Shown piece by piece: positions 14,712 through 22,553 of a DNA stretch of 30,928 nt. A program made the translations under genes and the position numbers. Each line of letters begins with the position of its first letter. The stretch's first letter is position 1. The DNA comes from a virus, in the IMG/VR virus record IMGVR_UViG_3300032217_000015, positions 1 through 30,928 of that record; one strand, given 5' to 3'. Under the pieces are notes generated by a model. It searched no databases. It saw only the letters and a list, made by a program, of their open reading frames with translations, and had not been told where the DNA came from.

Positions 14712-16666
14712 TGGCACAAATAATTCTTACCGGCTCTGGCACGTGGAATCTTCCAGCAGATTGGAATGATGCCGCTAATACCATTGAGATTTACGCAGCA
14801 GGTGGCAATGGAGCAACGGGAACAGCCTCTGCGTCAGGTGGTGGTGGCGGAGGTGGTGGCTATATAAAAGCAACCAATGTACCTTTAAAAGCATCTAATA
14901 CTGCTGGATATGTGACTAGCTTTGGTTATGGGGCAAACGGCTCTTATTTGTGGCAAGGTACTCAGTCTTACGATGGTTGTGGGTTTCCAGTTATTGGGCC
15001 TTTGGTATATGCAACTACTGGAAATAATGCTTCAGGAATAACCGCTGGTTCAGGTGGTGTAGGTGGAGGAGCGTCAATAAATGCAGTCTCTTACCTTACC
15101 CTTCAACAAAACGGTGGTAGTGGTGGAGGCGGAAGAACAAATGCTACTGCGGCAGGTGGTGGAGGTGGAGGTGCAGCGGGGCCTAATGGCAATGGTGGCG
15201 CAGGCTCAACAAACACCGTCACCCTAGTAGGCAACGGCGGTGGCGGTGGTAACGGTGGCGGCGCAGGTTCTGGGGCAACAGGCGGTACTGCTGGCACTGG
15301 TGCGGGTGCTGGTGGAGCAGGCGGTATTGCAGCCACGTCTGGCACTGCTGGTGGTGCAGGTACATCTGTTTACTCAGGCGGTGGCGGTGGAGGCTCTGGT
15401 GATGGCGCAGGAACTACTGTGGGTGGTGCTGGCGGCTCGTATGGCGGCGGTGGCGGCGGCGGCGCATCTTCCACAATCTCAACAGGCGGTCTTGGTGCTG
15501 GTGGCATTATTGTTATTACTTACACGCCTGTAGCACCTGTAACTTACTATTGGGTTGGTGGAACTGGAACGTGGAGTGGAACAGGTAATACACAATTCGC
15601 TTTAACTTCTGGCGGTACAGCTACTTCTTCAAACCCAACAGCAATTGATACAGTTATTTTTGATGCTAACTCAGGCACATCGGCTACAGTCACTGTTGCT
15701 TCTACTGCGGTTTCATTAAGTACCACAATCAATAAATCAGATATTACTTTATTGTTGTCTGGAAGTCCTACGCTATGCACAGAAGCTGGAACTCTAACTT
15801 TGACTGCGGGTACATTAAATTTAAATAACAATGCGTTATCCATTGGATTATTTAATTCCAGCAACAGTAATGCGAGAACTGTTACTAGCGGAACAGGTAC
15901 GTTTACCCTTACAGGCAGCGCGACAACAATTTGGCAGACAGGGGTTTCTACCAACTTAACCTATACAACAATACCTACTGTAAATGCTACATACTCTGGC
16001 GCTACAGGAACTAGAGCATTTAGCACAGCAGGAGCACCAGACAGGATTAATCTCAATATCACGGCTGGTACTGATGTTATTTCGCCCGTATCTACGTTTA
16101 TTGTAAATAACTACAACTTTACTGGGTTTAGTGGTACGCTAACCAACATATCCACACAAATTTACGGTAGTTTAACCCTATCAACGGGAATGACCGTATC
16201 TGCTGGTGCTAATACGTTTACGTTTAGATCAACATCCAGCGGGAATACTATTACCAGTAACGGTAAGACAATGGACTTCCCTGTTACGTTCAATGGTGTA
16301 GGCGGCACTTGGGCCTGTCAAGATGCTTTGACGTTAGGTTCAACTCGTGCATTAACTTTTACAAATGGTACGCTGCAACTTGCAGCAGGCACGACCAGCA
16401 CTGTTGGTTCTTTTGTCACAAGCGGTACAACTTTAAAGTATTTACAAAGCACAACTTCTGGTACACAAGCGACTATTAGTGACGCAAGCGGTACAAATAC
16501 AGTAACGTACTTAAATATTAAAGACAGCAATGCCACGGGCGGTGCTACATGGGATGCGCTTGCAACAAGTAATGTCAACGCTGGAAACAATGCAGGTTGG
16601 AGTTTTTCTTCAGTATTGAAGCGTTACATTTACACTCGCAGAAAAAATAAAGTCGTATTGACGTAA
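14711..16666 (+). CDS. Glycine-rich tail fibre / adhesin, 651 aa
   Basis: Residues 1-30 resemble the start of glycine-rich tail-fibre domains (ending in EIYAAGGNG). A long glycine-rich region at about 30-265, with polyglycine blocks such as at 43-50 and 245-251, ends with LGAGGIIVITY, the typical close of the phage glycine-rich domain that forms polyglycine-II-like sheets in adhesins. Then YYWVGGTGTWSG near 279-290 begins a repeated-strand region rich in Thr and Ser, probably a beta-helix, ending with a basic tail KRYIYTRRKNK. It is likely to be a second receptor-binding protein. It starts in a TAATG overlap with the cupin gene. Confidence 0.8.
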   Translation: MAQIILTGSGTWNLPADWNDAANTIEIYAAGGNGATGTASASGGGGGGGGYIKATNVPLKASNTAGYVTSFGYGANGSYLWQGTQSYDGCGFPVIGPLVYATTGNNASGITAGSGGVGGGASINAVSYLTLQQNGGSGGGGRTNATAAGGGGGGAAGPNGNGGAGSTNTVTLVGNGGGGGNGGGAGSGATGGTAGTGAGAGGAGGIAATSGTAGGAGTSVYSGGGGGGSGDGAGTTVGGAGGSYGGGGGGGASSTISTGGLGAGGIIVITYTPVAPVTYYWVGGTGTWSGTGNTQFALTSGGTATSSNPTAIDTVIFDANSGTSATVTVASTAVSLSTTINKSDITLLLSGSPTLCTEAGTLTLTAGTLNLNNNALSIGLFNSSNSNARTVTSGTGTFTLTGSATTIWQTGVSTNLTYTTIPTVNATYSGATGTRAFSTAGAPDRINLNITAGTDVISPVSTFIVNNYNFTGFSGTLTNISTQIYGSLTLSTGMTVSAGANTFTFRSTSSGNTITSNGKTMDFPVTFNGVGGTWACQDALTLGSTRALTFTNGTLQLAAGTTSTVGSFVTSGTTLKYLQSTTSGTQATISDASGTNTVTYLNIKDSNATGGATWDALATSNVNAGNNAGWSFSSVLKRYIYTRRKNKVVLT

Positions 16667-16674
16667 GGAACAAA

Positions 16675-17643
16675 ATGACCCAAGCAATTGACATCATTAC
16701 TCGCGCAATGAAGGACATTGGCGCGGTGGCGGCTGGTGAAGTTCCAACTGCGGATGAGGCGCAAGACGGTTTGGATATGTTGAACGACATGGTTGCGCAA
16801 TGGTCTAATGAAAACATGATGGTTTTTTATCGAACCGAATTGATTTTTCAGACCGTGCAAAACACCGTGCAATATACGCTTGGGCCTGGTGGCTCGGTAG
16901 GCGCTACATTCGTCGGTTCCATTTCTGGAAACACACTAACCGTCACAAGCATTAGTTACGGCGGCATCACAATGGGTATGACCCTTACGGGAACAGGTAT
17001 TACGCCTGGAACAACTATTGTTGGCTTTGGAACGGGTGCTGGCGGTAACGTCAACGAAGCAGGCACTTACACTGTAAGCATTTCGCAAACAGTGGCAAGC
17101 ACTACTGTTAAAGCCTACTATGAGCGTCCATTAACGATTGAATCGGCCTTTGTTCGCGTTGCAACTACACAAGGTGGCTCTAACATTGCAGGCGGTTATT
17201 TGGACTATCCTGTCGCGATTCTGAGCCTTGAAGAATATGAATCATTGGGCATTAAACAACTCAACGGCCCATGGGCAAAGATGATCTACTATATGCCAGC
17301 GGAAACGCTTGGAACGGTGTATGTTTTCCCCAATCCATCTCAGGGTGAACTTCATTTATTTACACAAACTATTTTTAGGCAATTTCAAAGCATTAACGAC
17401 ATAATCACATTGCCACAAGGCTATAACATGGCTTTGCGCTGGTGTCTTGCTGAACGATTAATGCCGATGTATGGAAAATCTAACCAAACCCAAGTTGCTT
17501 TGATTAGCAGTTATGCAGCGCAAGCTAAATCAACAATCAAACGCACAAATATGAAACCGCCACAGGTGGCACGTTACCCAGATTCGTTGATGATGGGTAA
17601 GGCTAAAGATGCTGGGTTCATAATGGATGGTGGATTCCGTTAA
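16675..17643 (+). CDS. Tail accessory factor, P22 gp4-like, with inserted beta domain
   Basis: This protein probably binds beneath the portal to form the first ring of the tail and seal packaged DNA. The N-terminal helix ITRAMKDIGAVAAGEVPTADEAQDGLDMLNDMVAQW is characteristic of the gp4 family, and residues after 150 continue the family fold (GGYLDYPVAILSLEEYESLG, then FPNPSQGELHLF, ending with a Lys-rich helix). Residues about 76-147 are an apparent insertion: a Gly-, Thr- and Ser-rich beta module (TVTSISYGG, TGTGITPGTTIVGFG, TYTVSISQTVASTT) that I recognise as a shuffled unit in other phage virion proteins. Total length is 322 aa against 166 for P22 gp4. AAGGAACAAA is the ribosome binding site. 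Confidence 0.82.
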   Translation: MTQAIDIITRAMKDIGAVAAGEVPTADEAQDGLDMLNDMVAQWSNENMMVFYRTELIFQTVQNTVQYTLGPGGSVGATFVGSISGNTLTVTSISYGGITMGMTLTGTGITPGTTIVGFGTGAGGNVNEAGTYTVSISQTVASTTVKAYYERPLTIESAFVRVATTQGGSNIAGGYLDYPVAILSLEEYESLGIKQLNGPWAKMIYYMPAETLGTVYVFPNPSQGELHLFTQTIFRQFQSINDIITLPQGYNMALRWCLAERLMPMYGKSNQTQVALISSYAAQAKSTIKRTNMKPPQVARYPDSLMMGKAKDAGFIMDGGFR

Positions 17644-17652
17644 AGGATAAAT

Positions 17653-19128
17653 ATGCCTGATTTTGGTTTTGTCGGCGCATCTTACGAAGCACCATCTATT
17701 TATCAAGACGCACAAGAATGTATTAATTTCTTCTGCGAAATTGACCCTACTAAACAACAGGGTGGGCGCGGTGTTGTTGCGATGTATCCAACGCCAGGTC
17801 TTGTAAAGATTGCACAGCTTGTGTCTGGTGAAGTGCGTGGACTACATACGTTGTCTAACGAAGATTATTTGATTGCTGTATCCAATTCAACTGTTTACAA
17901 GGTTGACCATAGTTACACTGCTACGGTAATCGGAGGATTAACTACCAGCACCGGCTATGTGTCAATATCAGACAACGTTACTAACGATGGCATGACTGTG
18001 TACATTGTGGACGGTGTAAATCGATATACTTGGGTTCAATCAACCAACACTTTTACAACACTGCCAAGCACAGATGGCCCGTGGCAAGGTGCTACTGTTG
18101 TTGATTCAATAGACGGATATAACGTTTATAACGAACCAGGCACGTTTAATTGGGCTTGCACTGACTTAGATTCAAGTTTATCAACTCAAGCCTTATATGG
18201 CTCTGCTAATGGATTTCCTGACAACATCGTTAGCCTTATCGTTGATCGTCGGCAAGTTTATTTATTGAAAGACGTAACTACAGAAGTTTGGACTGATGTA
18301 GGAAATACCATTTCTGGAATTACAACCTTTCCATTCGCTAGGGTTCCAGGCACAACCGTTCAATCAGGCGTTGGCGCACCCTTTTCTGTTGCACGTTTTG
18401 GCACATCATTTGCGGCAGTGTGTAAAGACACTCGCGGTGATTCCACAATTGAAGCAATGGTTAACTATGAATACAAAAAGTTCTCGACTCATGCTGTTGA
18501 ACAATCAATAACAAATTATGTTACTAGCGATGCGGTAGCTTATACCTACCAAATTGAAGGTCATGAAATGTATGTGCTTACGTTTCCAAGTGTTGGCGAA
18601 TATGGATTGACTTGGGTGTATGACGGAGCAACTCAACAATGGCACAAATGGCTATCTTGGGATGCCGACCTCGCAGTTTATAAGCGCCACCGTTCTAATT
18701 GCGGATGTTTTTTTAATAACCAATACATTGTCGGCGACTATGAAAACGGCAAGTTGTACATGATTCAGAATGATGTATACACTGAAGATGGTGCGACTAT
18801 TCGCAGATTGCGCCGTGCGCCTCATTTGACAACAGACCTGCAACGTCAATATTTTGAATCGTTCCAAATTCAATTTCAACCAGGCGTTGGTTTAACAACA
18901 GGTCAAGGTGATGACCCGCAAGCAATGTTGCGCTGGTCTAATGACGGTGGTTCCACTTGGTCTAATGAACATTGGGTAACGATTGGAAAAATGGGCCAAT
19001 ATGCTAATCGTGCGCTTTGGCGGCGTTTGGGATGGTCGCGAGATAGAATTTTTGAAGTTGTGATTAGTGACCCTGTTAAAGCCGTTATTGTTTCTGCTGA
19101 ACTGAAAGCAAGCGCAGGAGAAAATTAA
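17653..19128 (+). CDS. Packaged-DNA stabilisation protein, P22 gp10-like, 491 aa
   Basis: This should form the second tail ring below the gp4-like adaptor. Length is near P22 gp10 (472 aa). Recognisable elements are GFVGASYEAPSIYQDAQECINFF at residues 5-27, YPTPGL near 45-50, then repeated beta-propeller-like segments, including TWVYDGATQQWHKW near 325-340 and WSNDGGSTWSNEHWV in the last 70 residues (a bacterial-neuraminidase-repeat-like motif). Its place directly after gp4 is as in P22. AAAGGATAAAT gives the ribosome binding site, and the stop overlaps the next ATG (TAATG). Confidence 0.87.
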   Translation: MPDFGFVGASYEAPSIYQDAQECINFFCEIDPTKQQGGRGVVAMYPTPGLVKIAQLVSGEVRGLHTLSNEDYLIAVSNSTVYKVDHSYTATVIGGLTTSTGYVSISDNVTNDGMTVYIVDGVNRYTWVQSTNTFTTLPSTDGPWQGATVVDSIDGYNVYNEPGTFNWACTDLDSSLSTQALYGSANGFPDNIVSLIVDRRQVYLLKDVTTEVWTDVGNTISGITTFPFARVPGTTVQSGVGAPFSVARFGTSFAAVCKDTRGDSTIEAMVNYEYKKFSTHAVEQSITNYVTSDAVAYTYQIEGHEMYVLTFPSVGEYGLTWVYDGATQQWHKWLSWDADLAVYKRHRSNCGCFFNNQYIVGDYENGKLYMIQNDVYTEDGATIRRLRRAPHLTTDLQRQYFESFQIQFQPGVGLTTGQGDDPQAMLRWSNDGGSTWSNEHWVTIGKMGQYANRALWRRLGWSRDRIFEVVISDPVKAVIVSAELKASAGEN

Positions 19129-19919
19129 TGGCAACAACAATGCCAAGCACAAACATTAACATTCCGTATTCGGCATTTCTTGATACCACTACGGGACGAC
19201 CTACACAGGCTTGGCTGCTGTGGCTAATGTCTCCTTCATTCATTACTACAAATCTCGCTAATGCTTTGGGTGTTACGTCTGGCGGTACAGGAATAACAAC
19301 CGTTCCATCAAATGGACAACTGCTTATTGGCAATGGAACTGGATACACGCTAAATACGTTGGGTTATGGTGCTGGCATATCTGTCGCAAATGGCTCAGGC
19401 ACAATTACGTTAGCTAACACAGGCGTTTTGTCCACCATTGCAAGCACAGGAATATCTGTATCAAGTGCTACTGGAAATGTCACCATTACCAATACGCTGC
19501 CAGATAAAACGGTGGTGCTTACGGGCGCTGGAACAACTACTGTTACCGGCACTTACCCCAACTTCACCATTACATCAAATGATGCCTATGTGGGTACAGT
19601 AACTAGCGTAAGTGGCACTGGCACTGTAAATGGAATTACATTAAGTGGAACCGTCACCAGTTCAGGCAGTTTAACGCTGGGCGGCACTCTCAGTGGGGTT
19701 AGCCTAACTACTCAAGTAAGTGGCATTTTGCCGGTGGCTAATGGCGGTACAGGGGCTGGAGTAGCATATACCGTAGCAACCCTGCCAGCAGCGGGAACAC
19801 AAGGGCGCAGGGCTTGGGTAACAAACGCCTTGGCTCCTACCTTTTTGGCTGCTCCTGTTGGTGGTGGCACTGTGGTTTGTCCTGTGTTTGATAACGGTAC
19901 TGCTTGGGTTGTCGCATGA
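19128..19919 (+). CDS. Tail fibre/needle-like protein, 263 aa
   Basis: After a short N-terminal region (IPYSAFLDTTTGRPTQAWLLWL, a common start of small podovirus tail proteins) the sequence is built of tail-fibre-type repeats: VTSGGTGITT near residues 49-58, TVTSVSGTGTVNGITLSGT near 164-182 and ILPVANGGTGAG near 200-211. It has few charged residues. It occupies the gp26 tail-needle position of the P22 order (263 vs 233 aa), although no coiled-coil signature like that of P22 gp26 is visible; it may be a functional replacement or a trimeric fibre. TAATG overlap with the gp10-like gene. Confidence 0.65.
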   Translation: MATTMPSTNINIPYSAFLDTTTGRPTQAWLLWLMSPSFITTNLANALGVTSGGTGITTVPSNGQLLIGNGTGYTLNTLGYGAGISVANGSGTITLANTGVLSTIASTGISVSSATGNVTITNTLPDKTVVLTGAGTTTVTGTYPNFTITSNDAYVGTVTSVSGTGTVNGITLSGTVTSSGSLTLGGTLSGVSLTTQVSGILPVANGGTGAGVAYTVATLPAAGTQGRRAWVTNALAPTFLAAPVGGGTVVCPVFDNGTAWVVA

Positions 19920-20368
19920 ATGATTTAGAAATTCCGAATTACGTAAGCCGTGAACAAGTTGAACGCTTGCAGACTGAAATGTCTGTTATGCCGCAAGCAG
20001 CAAACTTGGTGACGGAACATCAATTTAGCCCTGGAATGTATATGCGAAAGCTATTCCGTCCAGCAGGAACGTTAATTGTCGGCAAAGTTCACAAGAAACC
20101 GCACTTCTTTTTATGCGCAAAAGGAGAGATAATTGCGTGGACTGAAAATGGTATGAAACATCTTAAAGCAGGTGACGCAATTGAAAGTCAACCTGGAACT
20201 AAACGGGTAACTCTGGCTGTGACTGATGCCATCGGCATTACGATTCACAGAACTGATCTAACCGACCTTGATGAGATCGAGGCTGAATTGATTGAACCAG
20301 ATATGACTGCACTTTTTGATTCTTCAAATAAATTAAAAATAGCAGCAAACGAAATGATTGGAGAATAA
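19916..20368 (+). CDS. Cupin-like protein in the P22 gene-14 position, 150 aa
   Basis: The central barrel runs from about residue 48 to 113: PAGTLIVGKVHKKPHFFLCAKGEI holds His59 and His63 in a cupin motif-1-like arrangement, followed by LKAGDAIESQPGTKR and a strand ending IGITIHRTD. The usual second-motif His seems replaced. The C-terminus TDLDEIEAELIEPD is a conserved-looking acidic extension. Similar proteins recur in podovirus clusters between the needle and ejection genes, where P22 has gp14; that equivalence is positional. The ATG at 19916 was chosen (ATGA overlap) over the TTG at 19904. Confidence 0.7.
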   Translation: MNDLEIPNYVSREQVERLQTEMSVMPQAANLVTEHQFSPGMYMRKLFRPAGTLIVGKVHKKPHFFLCAKGEIIAWTENGMKHLKAGDAIESQPGTKRVTLAVTDAIGITIHRTDLTDLDEIEAELIEPDMTALFDSSNKLKIAANEMIGE

Positions 20369-20369
20369 T

Positions 20370-21125
20370 ATGACTTGGATTGTGGCAGCAGTAGAGGGCG
20401 CAGCAACCTTTTTAGGCCCGACAGGAACGGCAATTGCCGGTAGTTCTCTGTTAAATTTATTTAGCGGTGGTAAACAAGCCAGTGCTGCTTCAAACGCTGC
20501 CGATTTGCAATCTCAAGCTGCTCAACGTGCTTCAGATCAGCAAATGCAGATGTTTAACACGTTAAACGAACAGCAAAAGCCATATCGTGAAGCTGGTTAC
20601 GGCGCGTTAAACCAAATCAACACAATGCTTCCGCAGTTTACAAAGACGTTTGGCCCTGCTGATTTGAATGCTAACCTTGCTCCAAACTATGAGTTTATGC
20701 GGCAACAAGGTCTTGGCGCTACTGCACAGCAAGGTAATGTCTCTAGTCCCGGTTCAAATGTCGATCTTGCTAAAACCATGTTTGCGGAAAATTATGCCAA
20801 AAATGGCTATCAGGATGCACTGAACAATTGGCGCAATCAACAAACAGACATTTTTAATCGTCTATCAGGCATTGCTGGCATCGGTCAAACCGCACAAGGT
20901 TCTGCTCAAACTTTGGGTACTCAAACTGCTAATAACATTGGTCAACTTGGCATTGGTGCTGCTGGGGCACAAGGGGCTGGTCAGATCAATGCGGCTAATG
21001 CACAAGGTGGTGTTGCTAACAGTATTGGAAATTCAGGATTCTTATATTCCATGTTGAGACCGCAAAATTCTGCAAATCCCATAAATATTGGCGCACCCCA
21101 AGATGCTTCTCAAGTTTTAGGATAA
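20370..21125 (+). CDS. Ejection protein, P22 gp7-like, 251 aa
   Basis: Probably a DNA-ejection protein carried inside the capsid and delivered to the host envelope. Composition is Ala-, Gln-, Gly- and Asn-rich. There is a hydrophobic N-terminal segment (AAVEGAATFLGPTGTAIAGSS), a helical region with QRASDQQMQMFNTLNEQQKPYREAG near 55-80, and a characteristic RLSGIAGIGQTAQGSAQTLG segment near 167-186. P22 gp7 is 229 aa. It is the first of three such genes in the P22 order 7-20-16. The ATG at 20370 has GGAG 6 nt upstream; a TTG at 20358 is a weaker alternative. Confidence 0.72.
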   Translation: MTWIVAAVEGAATFLGPTGTAIAGSSLLNLFSGGKQASAASNAADLQSQAAQRASDQQMQMFNTLNEQQKPYREAGYGALNQINTMLPQFTKTFGPADLNANLAPNYEFMRQQGLGATAQQGNVSSPGSNVDLAKTMFAENYAKNGYQDALNNWRNQQTDIFNRLSGIAGIGQTAQGSAQTLGTQTANNIGQLGIGAAGAQGAGQINAANAQGGVANSIGNSGFLYSMLRPQNSANPINIGAPQDASQVLG

Positions 21126-21128
21126 ATC

Positions 21129-22553
21129 ATGGCAGACTTTTCTTTTCCAACAATGCCATCGGTAACGCCGCAGCAAACGTCTATTGGCGACATGCTAAAT
21201 ATTGCTCGCGGAGCGCAAGCCTATCAGCAAGCGCAACAAATTAATCCATTAGAGTTGCAAGCTAAACAATTAGCCGTTCAGCAAGCCCAACAAATTAATC
21301 CATTGGCATTGCGTAAGCAAACAGCGGAAACAGCGGCAGCAGAAGGCACGTTGGCTCCAACAATTGCTAGAGCCGGTTCCGAGGCTGAAACTGCTGCAAC
21401 GGGTTCTGAAGCCGCCAAATTAGGATTGGCACAAAAGAAAGCACAAATAATTTCCAATGGTTATGTTGGGGCAATTAACGACCCTATTGTTTTGCAGGCC
21501 ACTAAAAATCCTGAAGCTGTTGATAAAAATCAATTACTTAAATTTGTAGAAAACTTTGGTAAAACTCAGGCTAAAGCAGCAGGCGTTCCAGAAGAACAAG
21601 CCAGCGCAATAATGCAACCCTATTTAGAAGTTGCACAAAATAATCCTGCTGCTTTGCGTTCTTATCTTATTCAACGGCATGTTGCAGGATTAGACCAAGC
21701 TGCTCAAACAGGTACTTACCAAACACAAACCACAGTTACACCTGAAGGTCGCACTGTTAAGGTTACGCCTGGTCTTGGAACGCAGAATGTTGAACTTGGG
21801 CTTGCGGGAGGTTTGCAAAGTAATCAACCTGCGGCTGTTTCAGCGGGAACTGAAGTTGCGCCCGGTATGCGTGTTCCTTACCCCGTCCGTAATGCTGCAC
21901 AACCTTACATTCCCGAACCAACGGAAGCTAAAGATCAAGCCGCTGGCGCTGAATACCGTAACAGTCTGGTGTCTGCTCAGACAGGATTGGCTCAGGCTCG
22001 ACGCAATGTTCAAGAGGTAATGGACACTGCCAACAAAATCGGCAGCGATTTGTACTTTAACAAAGGCGGCATTCCTGGACAAATTGAGCAAAAAATTCGT
22101 ATGTCTATCGGTAGTGAGAAATACGATATGCTTGCTAAAGACTTGGCAAACATGGCTATTACTAACTCAAAGGCAATGGGTAATGTTGGCGGTACTGTAG
22201 CTGGTTTGGATATGGCGGCGGTGGCTAACGGAACGATTAAAGTACCACCAGATGTATTGACAAAAATTGCTCGTAGGGTTCAAGCTGACCAGACAAACCT
22301 TGATATGCAAGCCAATGGCGCACAGCAATTTGCACAAAAGTTTGGCGACAACAATCTTAAGGCTTATCAACAGGCATGGAATGCTAACGCTGACAGCAAA
22401 ATTTTTGAAGCCATGAACATTACACGGGACACGACTGACCCTGCAAAACTTAAAGCAGAATTGAATCGTTTGTTTCCTAATCCTAATGACTACCAAGATT
22501 TTCTAAAGAAATATCAGAACATCAAAAAACTGTCGGCAACAGGGAGTTTGTAA
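21129..22553 (+). CDS. Ejection protein in the P22 gp20 position, 474 aa
   Basis: Length equals P22 gp20 (471 aa), and position in the ejection trio agrees. The product is Ala- and Gln-rich and helical. Near the N-terminus is an imperfect duplication, QQAQQINPLEL at 33-43 and QQAQQINPLAL at 51-61. A central stretch (YQTQTTVTPEGRTVKVTPG, near 197-215) is strand-rich, followed by long helices. No transmembrane helix is obvious. AGGATAAATC precedes the ATG by a usual distance. Ejection proteins diverge quickly, so homology to gp20 itself is not claimed, only equivalence by position and type. Confidence 0.68.
   Translation: MADFSFPTMPSVTPQQTSIGDMLNIARGAQAYQQAQQINPLELQAKQLAVQQAQQINPLALRKQTAETAAAEGTLAPTIARAGSEAETAATGSEAAKLGLAQKKAQIISNGYVGAINDPIVLQATKNPEAVDKNQLLKFVENFGKTQAKAAGVPEEQASAIMQPYLEVAQNNPAALRSYLIQRHVAGLDQAAQTGTYQTQTTVTPEGRTVKVTPGLGTQNVELGLAGGLQSNQPAAVSAGTEVAPGMRVPYPVRNAAQPYIPEPTEAKDQAAGAEYRNSLVSAQTGLAQARRNVQEVMDTANKIGSDLYFNKGGIPGQIEQKIRMSIGSEKYDMLAKDLANMAITNSKAMGNVGGTVAGLDMAAVANGTIKVPPDVLTKIARRVQADQTNLDMQANGAQQFAQKFGDNNLKAYQQAWNANADSKIFEAMNITRDTTDPAKLKAELNRLFPNPNDYQDFLKKYQNIKKLSATGSL
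21225..21311 (+). repeat. 54-nt-spaced direct repeat in the second ejection gene
   Basis: Two copies of about 33 nt (21225-21257 and 21279-21311) encode QQAQQINPLEL and QQAQQINPLAL. This is a local in-frame duplication in the N-terminal helical region. Confidence 0.8.

Noticed and set aside
15103-15345. Minus-strand proline-rich frame (PPPAPAPVP type)
   Set aside because: It is the reverse complement of the polyglycine region of the adhesin; GGN codons read backwards give proline.
14711-15500. GGT/GGC repeats as a possible CRISPR-like or satellite array
   Set aside because: The repeats are irregular and in frame, and encode polyglycine of the adhesin; there are no conserved repeat and spacer units.
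15547-15954. 135-codon minus-strand frame inside the adhesin
   Set aside because: Val/Pro-rich shadow of Thr/Ser-rich coding sequence, with no independent support.
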